DNA from: Cytophagaceae bacterium
Lineage (GTDB): Bacteria; Bacteroidota; Bacteroidia; Cytophagales; Spirosomataceae
Assembly: GCA_027485075.1 (NCBI GenBank)
Contig: JAIXRT010000023.1
Coordinates: forward strand, 1 to 11,720
DNA length: 11,720 nucleotides
Reading direction: 5' to 3'
Shown here: positions 6,577 through 11,720 of the stretch, one piece after another
Numbering within the stretch: position 1 is the first letter of the stretch
How the letters are laid out: every line of letters starts with the position of its first letter
The notes under the pieces: generated by a model
Seen by the model: only the letters and a program-made list of their open reading frames with translations
What the model was told of the DNA's origin: nothing
Database searches by the model: none
Program-made: the position numbers and the translations under genes

Positions 6577-7170
6577 CTAAGCGATTTTCGCAATCCACTC
6601 CGCAAACAATTCTTCCTCAAATCCACAAGCTATCGCGGCATATTTTTCCCAGTCGGCCGAAAAGGCTTTCAATTGCACAATCATCTCCTCTAAATGTCCT
6701 TCCTCTTCCACGATAATGGATTTGACTTGGACTTTGGAGCCAATTTCAGTTAAGATTTTTTGGTAAATCGGGTAGAGCATATCTGCGCGAACTTCGATGG
6801 CATAGGTAACCAACAAATAGGCCGCCCATTTCACATCGGCACCGGATAGGCCGAGGACCTTTTTGGCATATTGACAGACGCGAACGTCCAACATATCTAA
6901 GTAATGCCGCGAATCTTGTGGGCTCAATAACCAGGCATCTGCATACGTTTCAAAACCAGTTGGCCACAACTTACTGATTTGCTTCTTCAAATAATACGCA
7001 TGTCGGTGCTCCTCCGCCGCATGTTTCAGCACGATCAAGCTCACTTCCGTTTTGGGTTCAAATTTTGAAATTTTCTTCGCGCCCACATTTTCCATGTAGG
7101 ACAGTGTATTCAAAAATTGAGCATGCGTAAAGGCATCGGAAGTGATTTTGGCGAACTTTTCTGCAATCAT
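6577..7170 (-). CDS. Ferritin-like diiron protein of unknown function
   Basis: This 197-residue soluble protein is predicted to be all-helical, with no signal peptide or membrane segment. It carries a full set of ligands for a four-helix-bundle di-iron centre. E27 lies in YMEN and E54xxH57 in AAEEHRHA. E126 lies in TYAIEVRAD and E156xxH159 in VEEEGHLEE. This E...ExxH...E...ExxH pattern is shared by rubrerythrin-like, MiaE-like and other diiron oxygenase or oxidase families. I cannot assign it to a named one. The FxxY-type loop between the two ligand pairs is long (58-125) and holds DVRVCQYAKK. The start at 7170 is the first in-frame ATG. The gene is divergent from a GNAT gene 93 bp away. It lies 433 bp upstream of the ribose operon on the same strand and is separated from it by repeats. 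The diiron fold is well supported; any reaction would be a guess. Confidence 0.8.
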   Translation of the reverse strand: MIAEKFAKITSDAFTHAQFLNTLSYMENVGAKKISKFEPKTEVSLIVLKHAAEEHRHAYYLKKQISKLWPTGFETYADAWLLSPQDSRHYLDMLDVRVCQYAKKVLGLSGADVKWAAYLLVTYAIEVRADMLYPIYQKILTEIGSKVQVKSIIVEEEGHLEEMIVQLKAFSADWEKYAAIACGFEEELFAEWIAKIA

Positions 7171-7187
7171 TAGCTTGAATTAAGTCA

Positions 7188-7223
7188 CGAATATACCGCG
7201 CAATGCAGGCACATATCCACAAA
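7188..7223 (-). promoter_or_regulatory. Possible Bacteroidota-type promoter for the ferritin-like gene
   Basis: On the minus strand, TTTG (7223-7220) precedes TATATTCG (7195-7188) by 24 nt. The second element fits TAnnTTTG at five of six fixed positions. The spacing is slightly longer than usual for the TTTG/TAnnTTTG pair. The predicted leader before the ATG at 7170 is only about 10 nt. Weak evidence. Confidence 0.25.
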
Positions 7224-7263
7224 CCTCCTAAATTTGAAATAGAAACCTTTTTAAATCCTATTC

Positions 7264-7653
7264 ATGGCCATCGAATACCGCATCAACCCTAGTCTCAGCC
7301 TAACTGATTTTATCAATATCTTGGATAAATCAACGCTCGGCGAACGTAGACCCCTACATGATTTAAAAGCGATGCAATTGATGCTCGACCATGCCAATGC
7401 GTACATTGGCGCTTACGATGGGGAAAAACTTGTAGGTATTGCCCGCGCTATGACTGATTTCTCCTATACAACCTATCTAGCCGACTTAGCCGTAGACGAA
7501 GCCTATCAGCATCAAGGCATAGGAAAAGCGTTAATCGAACACATGAAAGCTCACACCCCGAATGCCAAAATCATCCTCGTTGCCGCACCCAAGGCCATGG
7601 ATTACTATCCCAAGATCGGGATGGTGGAGAGGAGGGGGTGTTACACAAGTTAG
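7264..7653 (+). CDS. GNAT-family N-acetyltransferase, tail set by repeat
   Basis: This 129-residue single-domain GNAT protein would transfer an acetyl group from acetyl-CoA to an amine; the acceptor is unknown. STLGERRP (23-30) and YLADLAVDEAYQHQGIGKALI (about 71-91) are typical of small stand-alone GNATs. The second contains the acetyl-CoA pyrophosphate loop QHQGIG. AAPKAMDYYPKIGM near the C-terminus is the usual last strand-helix segment. As I recall them, homologues continue after YYPxIGF with a short tail containing an aromatic residue such as AW. Here the end is VERRGCYTS, and the stop TAG (7651-7653) lies inside the first unit of a 7-bp repeat array. The last residues may therefore have been altered by growth of the repeat. 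It is cytoplasmic. The gene is divergent from the ferritin-like gene and convergent with the esterase gene. Confidence 0.88.
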   Translation: MAIEYRINPSLSLTDFINILDKSTLGERRPLHDLKAMQLMLDHANAYIGAYDGEKLVGIARAMTDFSYTTYLADLAVDEAYQHQGIGKALIEHMKAHTPNAKIILVAAPKAMDYYPKIGMVERRGCYTS

Positions 7654-7683
7654 ACGTTAGACTTTAGACGCTGGACGTTAGAA
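7649..7683. repeat. 7-bp tandem array, left arm
   Basis: Five in-phase 7-mers (GTTAGAC, GTTAGAC, TTTAGAC, GCTGGAC, GTTAGAA) begin within the last sense codon and stop of the GNAT gene. They are the inverted complement of the larger array at 7751-7818. The 16-mer at 7664-7679 pairs perfectly with 7803-7818, and 7649-7669 matches the complement of part of the right array at 20 of 21 positions. The transcript could fold into a long hairpin in several registers. This may serve as a two-way terminator between convergent genes. Confidence 0.85.
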
Positions 7684-7750
7684 TAGTAACTAGCCAAATA
7701 AATGGAGCAAAAATATTAAGTAGATTAAAAAGATAACCCGCTACAAAACG

Positions 7751-7818
7751 TCTAAAGTCTAAAGTTCAAAGTCTAACGTCTAAAGTCTAAAGTCTAACGT
7801 CCAACGTCCAGCGTCTAA
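7751..7818. repeat. 7-bp tandem array, right arm
   Basis: Nine contiguous 7-mers, each TCTAAAG or TCTAACG or a one- to two-base variant, run in perfect phase from 7751 to 7813. A partial tenth unit, TCTAA (7814-7818), follows. The minus-strand esterase gene uses TAG at 7817-7815, inside the last unit, as its stop codon. The unit carries a stop triplet on each strand, and 7 is not a multiple of 3. Translation entering the array in any frame therefore stops quickly. Variants such as TTCAAAG and TCCAGCG show point decay after expansion. Confidence 0.9.
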
Positions 7819-9554
7819 TTCACCGCTAACCTCCTCGACACCTTCCGCCCATCCAAGCCCGTAAACTGTACGAAATAATTACCCCGCGCCCACGAAGAGA
7901 CCGGGAACTGGGCAGATTTCACGCCCTCAATCACCTGCGAATAGATTTTCAAGCCCGACATGCTGTATACATCCAGCATCCCATCCACAAAATTTGACCA
8001 CTGTAACGTGATGACATCCTTACCCGGATTTGGGAACAACGTGTATTCGATATACTGCTCATCCTTAAAACCAATCGGGAAACCAGAAAAAGTAAAGGCC
8101 CGCATCCCCAACTTATTCTTTAAAAAAGGCCCAGCAAACGGGAAAATTTTCGTCTTCGCATCAAAATCCCGGTGGTAATCCGGGATATACGAAATCATAT
8201 TCCGATCATATTGCACATTAAATGTCAAAATCACTTTGCGCCCCTCCACCTCAATCTTGGTGATAAAAGGGCCCATTGATTTCGAATTCAATTCATCGTA
8301 AAAGAAGTTTTGGGCCAACGACCTTTTTTGTAAAACTCCCGCCTCATCTTTTACCGCAGTGTCTAGGGTTGCCACCATCTCTTGCCCCTCTTCGAACTCT
8401 AAGTAGACTTTATTACGCTCCGACCTCGAATTAAAATACGCACGCACAATATTTGGACTATAAATTTGAGGCGATAAATTTCGGCCATATAATTCTTTCA
8501 ACATAATCCGCGCAAGCTCCTGCCCCGACGAACGATATCCCGGATTTGTATAGTGAATTCGGTCAAAACCCAACGTGCCCACCGTCGCATACCCCTTCAC
8601 AAGCGGATCCTGCGCATGCAATTTGCGCTGGTCCTCCCGAATCACCGCCGCTCGATCATATCGAAATTCATAGACATTCAACTGCGGCAAAAATATCCGC
8701 TCCACCGACGGGAAATATTTCTTCCACTTCTCCTTCAAATCTAAAAACTTAGTCGTCCACAAATTCGGGGTGCCAGATTCATACGCAACCTCTCCCTCTC
8801 CCTGCCTGAATATAATTCCCCGCACCTTAGATATTGTACCAGATTTCAACGCTTTGTAATACATGATATCGCCACCCGTGATCGGAGGCGTTACATTTCC
8901 ACTCAAAATCAAATGAAAATCAATGTAGGATCCTCCCGCCGCAGAACTGATAAAGGCCATCGGAATCTTCTCCGACTCATATAATTGCTTCGCAATCTCC
9001 GCCGCCCAAGGGCCTATTCTTGCCCTACCCACCGGCAGCGACCACAAGGTATCCGCCAGCACATACGGCCCATAATTATCATTAGCCTGAACTAAACCAA
9101 ACGAACGTACCCATTCTCCCTGATACACCAAATCATCGATCGGCCCAATCCACGCATTCGACTGCCCCGATACATAATACACATCCCCCGCAACGACCGA
9201 TTTCCTACGAACCACCAAACTCGAATCCGCCCCCTTAAAGGCATATACTTCGACATCATATTGTGCCAACTCCGCCCGAATGGAAAAAGAGGTTGAAAAT
9301 TTTGAGGCCGAAAGCGCAGGTTTGGCATAAGCAAATAATGACCCATTCCGCAACACCCGAATACTCACGCCCGTCACCGCCGGATTCGTCACCGCACCCG
9401 TCACCGGGACAGGAGCCAAATTCGTAGACTCGCGAGGAACCAACTGGAAATCTTGTGGGAGTTTATTAAACGTAATGTCGCCAATTTTCTGCGCCTGAAC
9501 AGCGAAAAAGCTGCCCAACAAAACCCAAAGAATGACACTTAATTTCAGACGCAT
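7815..9554 (-). CDS. Secreted SGNH/sialate O-acetylesterase-like protein with T9SS sorting tail
   Basis: This 579-residue exported protein has a signal peptide (cleavage near AQA, residue 21-22). A beta domain occupies about 25-120, followed by an SGNH-type esterase domain. The nucleophile motif is GDVYYVSGQSNAW (123-135) with S132. SSAAGGSYID (203-212) is the probable oxyanion-loop block, RQGEGE (250-255) replaces the usual QGExN, and DRIHYTNPGY (331-340) provides the D331/H334 pair. This is the SASA-type carbohydrate esterase layout, which removes acetyl groups from sialic acids or other glycans. A beta region at about 365-490 follows. The end (about 502-579) has the FPNPG motif and a conserved beta domain of the type A sorting signal used by the type IX secretion system (T9SS). 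The protein should reach the cell surface or medium. The stop lies within a 7-bp repeat array. The substrate is not readable; xylan or other plant glycan esters are alternatives to sialate. Confidence 0.87.
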   Translation of the reverse strand: MRLKLSVILWVLLGSFFAVQAQKIGDITFNKLPQDFQLVPRESTNLAPVPVTGAVTNPAVTGVSIRVLRNGSLFAYAKPALSASKFSTSFSIRAELAQYDVEVYAFKGADSSLVVRRKSVVAGDVYYVSGQSNAWIGPIDDLVYQGEWVRSFGLVQANDNYGPYVLADTLWSLPVGRARIGPWAAEIAKQLYESEKIPMAFISSAAGGSYIDFHLILSGNVTPPITGGDIMYYKALKSGTISKVRGIIFRQGEGEVAYESGTPNLWTTKFLDLKEKWKKYFPSVERIFLPQLNVYEFRYDRAAVIREDQRKLHAQDPLVKGYATVGTLGFDRIHYTNPGYRSSGQELARIMLKELYGRNLSPQIYSPNIVRAYFNSRSERNKVYLEFEEGQEMVATLDTAVKDEAGVLQKRSLAQNFFYDELNSKSMGPFITKIEVEGRKVILTFNVQYDRNMISYIPDYHRDFDAKTKIFPFAGPFLKNKLGMRAFTFSGFPIGFKDEQYIEYTLFPNPGKDVITLQWSNFVDGMLDVYSMSGLKIYSQVIEGVKSAQFPVSSWARGNYFVQFTGLDGRKVSRRLAVN

Positions 9555-9615
9555 GCGCAGGATAAGTCAATTTTTTAAAGGCTCAATTTACAATATTTCA
9601 GAAAATTAGCCAATT

Positions 9616-9623
9616 TATATTTA
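9616..9623 (+). promoter_or_regulatory. Possible -7 element of the amidohydrolase promoter
   Basis: TATATTTA matches the Bacteroidota TAnnTTTG element except for its last base. It lies 31 bp before the ATG at 9655, in the 100-bp gap between divergent genes. No good TTTG partner is seen at the expected distance; only TTTA and TTTC sequences are near 9587-9599. Low confidence. Confidence 0.25.
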
Positions 9624-9654
9624 TCTTGTTCGCTCAACAAATGAACCTGATTCT

Positions 9655-11720
9655 ATGTACAAATTTACACTCAGGTGGCTTGGATTCATTTTACTAAGTG
9701 TCACGAGCCCCCTCATCGCCCAACAAACATATCCGGCGAACGACATCGCAAATCCCCGTTCGGGATATTACGCATTTACAAACGCAACCATCATTAAAGA
9801 TGCCAAAACCACGTTGACAAACGCAACGCTTTTGGTTAAACAAGGTAGAATTGAAGCCGTAGGCGCCAATCTTCCGATTCCAAAAGAAGCGGTTATCATC
9901 AATTGCCAAGGCAAATTTCTTTACCCATCATTCATCGATGCCTACAGTGATTATGGTTTCGATGCTCCACAAGTTGGCGGAGGATCCTATCGGTCTCCTT
10001 CTCAAATGATCAGCAAAACGCAAGGTCCCTACAGCTGGAACCAAGCACTGAAGTCGGAGCTCAATCACGCAAAACTATTTAATGTAGACGATGCGAAAGC
10101 AAAGGACCTACGTAAAATCGGTTTCGGTTCCGTGGCTGCCCACCAAATGGACGGTATCTCTCGTGGAACGTCGGTTTTTGTTTCGCTAGCAAACCAAAAA
10201 GAAAATTTGGTTATCCTAAAAGAACAAGCTGCCGCCCAATTTTCATTCGACAAAGGGTCTTCAACGCAAGACTATCCTAGCTCCCTTATGGGAAGCATCG
10301 CCTTATTGCGCCAGCAGTATCTAGATGCCAAATGGTACCAAAGCAAACCCGCGCAAGAAGGACTAAATCTTAGTCTTCAAGGATTTAACGCGAACAGTAG
10401 CTTGCCACAAATTTTTGAAACGAACGATAAGTGGTCAGCGCTTCGCGCCGACAAAATCGGAGATGAATTTGGTGTGCAATACATTATTAAAGGAAGCGGA
10501 AACGAATATCAGCGCATCGACGAAATCAAGTCGACCAAAGCGACATTTATCCTCCCACTTAATTTCCCACAAGCGATGGATTTAGATGATCCTACAGACG
10601 CACGTTTTGTGAATGTAGCCGATTTGAAACATTGGGAATTAGCACCTACCAACCTAGGCGCTTTCGAAAAAGCAGGCATTCCGTTTGCCTTAACGTCAAA
10701 TGGCTTGAAGGATCAAACGAGCTTTATGGCTAACGTACGCAAAGCCATGCAATTTGGCTTAACAGAACAAAGAGCGCTCGAAGCATTAACCCAAACACCT
10801 GCGCAAATCTTGCAAGTTGCTGATCAAGTAGGTACACTAGATGCAGGTAAATGGGCAAACTTCTTAATTACCAGTGGCCCGATTTTTGACGAGAAATCAG
10901 TCGTGATCGAAAACTGGATCCAAGGAGCTGGATATGTAATCCAACCAGAAAACTGGAAAACCTTGGCTGGCAATTACCGCTTGCAATTAGGTAAAGAAGA
11001 AAAAACCTTAGTGATCAAAGGCAACCCTGGAAGCTATAAAGTTTCGATGATGGCCAAAGACACGACGCAAGTTGATATGACACAAAAAGAATCCCTTGTC
11101 AATTTAGCGTTTACCAATAAAGCCGGTAAGTCACGCTTATCTGGCACATTTAATGGAACAGAAATCGGTGGAACAGGCCAGCTCGCTTCAGGCGAATGGG
11201 TTTCTTGGAAAGCCGTACGCACTGCTGCTGCGTCAACTGATTCAAGCGCTAAAGCTAAACCAGCTAAGCCAGAAACAATTGGAGATGTGGTTTATCCATT
11301 CGTAGGTTTCGGTAAAAAGACGATCGCCAAACAAGAAACAATCTTGATTAAAAATGCGACGGTTTGGACTAACGAAAAATCAGGTGTTTTAGCTGGAACA
11401 GACGTCCTATTAAAAGGAGGTAAAATTACGGCTATCGGCAAAGGTTTGAAGGATGCATCTGCCCGCGTAATCGACGGAACAGGAAAGCACGTAACAGCGG
11501 GTATCATCGACGAGCACTCCCACGTAGGAGCAACAGGTGGTATCAATGAATGTTCACAATCCGTAACGGCAGAAGCGCGTATCGCTGATGTCATCGACCC
11601 AGAAGACATGGAAATCTACCGTCAATTATCTGGAGGCGTAACAGCTAGTCACATCTTGCATGGTTCATGTAACACAATCGGTGGCCAAACGCAATTATTG
11701 AAATTCCGTTGGGGTAAAAA
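9655..11720 (+). CDS. Exported tandem amidohydrolase, 3'-truncated by window edge
   Basis: The frame is open from ATG 9655 to the window end (688 full codons, no stop). A signal peptide ends near IAQQ (residues 21-24). The protein has two amidohydrolase-like halves. The first half (about 38-420) begins with the usual beta strands (ATLLVKQGRIEAVG) and has a family-like C-terminal part (ALEALTQTPAQILQVADQVG). Where active enzymes have PGxIDxHxH it has PSFIDAYSDYG (91-101), and where the metal/catalytic Asp is expected it has TSNGL (N349). It is probably catalytically dead. An Ala/Lys/Pro-rich linker near 523-545 leads to a second half with a normal GIIDEHSHVG (616-625; H621 and H623 as metal ligands) and NTIGGQTQL before the edge. 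The layout resembles long, roughly 1000-residue exported amidohydrolases of Bacteroidota. They are related to imidazolonepropionase and dipeptidase-like enzymes, and their substrates are unknown to me. The gene is divergent from the esterase gene. Confidence 0.88.
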   Translation, partial: MYKFTLRWLGFILLSVTSPLIAQQTYPANDIANPRSGYYAFTNATIIKDAKTTLTNATLLVKQGRIEAVGANLPIPKEAVIINCQGKFLYPSFIDAYSDYGFDAPQVGGGSYRSPSQMISKTQGPYSWNQALKSELNHAKLFNVDDAKAKDLRKIGFGSVAAHQMDGISRGTSVFVSLANQKENLVILKEQAAAQFSFDKGSSTQDYPSSLMGSIALLRQQYLDAKWYQSKPAQEGLNLSLQGFNANSSLPQIFETNDKWSALRADKIGDEFGVQYIIKGSGNEYQRIDEIKSTKATFILPLNFPQAMDLDDPTDARFVNVADLKHWELAPTNLGAFEKAGIPFALTSNGLKDQTSFMANVRKAMQFGLTEQRALEALTQTPAQILQVADQVGTLDAGKWANFLITSGPIFDEKSVVIENWIQGAGYVIQPENWKTLAGNYRLQLGKEEKTLVIKGNPGSYKVSMMAKDTTQVDMTQKESLVNLAFTNKAGKSRLSGTFNGTEIGGTGQLASGEWVSWKAVRTAAASTDSSAKAKPAKPETIGDVVYPFVGFGKKTIAKQETILIKNATVWTNEKSGVLAGTDVLLKGGKITAIGKGLKDASARVIDGTGKHVTAGIIDEHSHVGATGGINECSQSVTAEARIADVIDPEDMEIYRQLSGGVTASHILHGSCNTIGGQTQLLKFRWGK

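Noticed and set aside
6183..6693. Two plus-strand open frames in the repeat-rich spacer
   Set aside because: They are made of tandem and hairpin repeat sequence, and the second overlaps the ferritin-like gene antisense. No recognisable protein or start context.
7751..7818. CRISPR array
   Set aside because: The units are 7 bp, contiguous and have no spacers, and there are no cas genes. This is a microsatellite-type array.
9641..9657. ATG at 9641 as the amidohydrolase start
   Set aside because: It is out of frame with the amidohydrolase and reaches a stop after about 18 codons. The ATG at 9655 leads directly into a good signal peptide.
9694..11609. Minus-strand open frames at 9694-9909, 10065-10253, 11034-11222 and 11292-11609
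   Set aside because: All are antisense to the continuous amidohydrolase frame that starts at 9655 and has clear domain motifs.

Overview
The window looks like a chromosomal stretch of a free-living or gut-type Bacteroidota, most likely Cytophagales or a relative. The clearest sign is a C-terminal type A sorting domain of the type IX secretion system on one secreted protein. Further signs are several exported glycan- and nucleoside-degrading enzymes, and starts without clear Shine-Dalgarno sequences. Genus cannot be given from the sequence alone.

Layout. Positions 1-1434 (+) hold the C-terminal part of a GH95 alpha-L-fucosidase, cut by the window edge. It converges on a tightly packed four-gene operon on the minus strand, read from about 6119 down to 1752. 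In transcription order the genes are ribokinase (rbsK), an exported inosine-uridine-type nucleoside hydrolase, an exported ADP-ribosylglycohydrolase-family protein and a GRP-family sugar transporter. Two ATGA overlaps and a 2-bp gap link the four genes. The set matches the core of the ribose-utilisation (rus) system known from Bacteroides thetaiotaomicron, but has no SusC/SusD pair and no regulator in view. The inferred logic is that periplasmic hydrolases free ribose from nucleosides and ADP-ribose-like compounds, the transporter imports it, and ribokinase makes ribose-5-phosphate.

The operon is bracketed by two same-orientation copies (1539-1704 and 6301-6456) of a dispersed repeat made of two strong hairpins with shared arm sequence. 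The second copy is itself flanked on both sides by unrelated 17-bp tandem repeats.

Upstream lies a 197-residue ferritin-like diiron protein of unknown function (6577-7170, -), divergent from a small GNAT acetyltransferase (7264-7653, +). The GNAT gene converges on a secreted SGNH/sialate-O-acetylesterase-like protein with a T9SS tail (7815-9554, -). Between them are two inverted arrays of a 7-bp repeat, and both genes take their stop codons from these arrays. Divergent from the esterase, a large exported amidohydrolase begins at 9655 (+) and runs off the right edge. It has two amidohydrolase-like halves, and the first has lost its metal ligands.

No RNA genes, CRISPR arrays, transposases or phage genes were seen.
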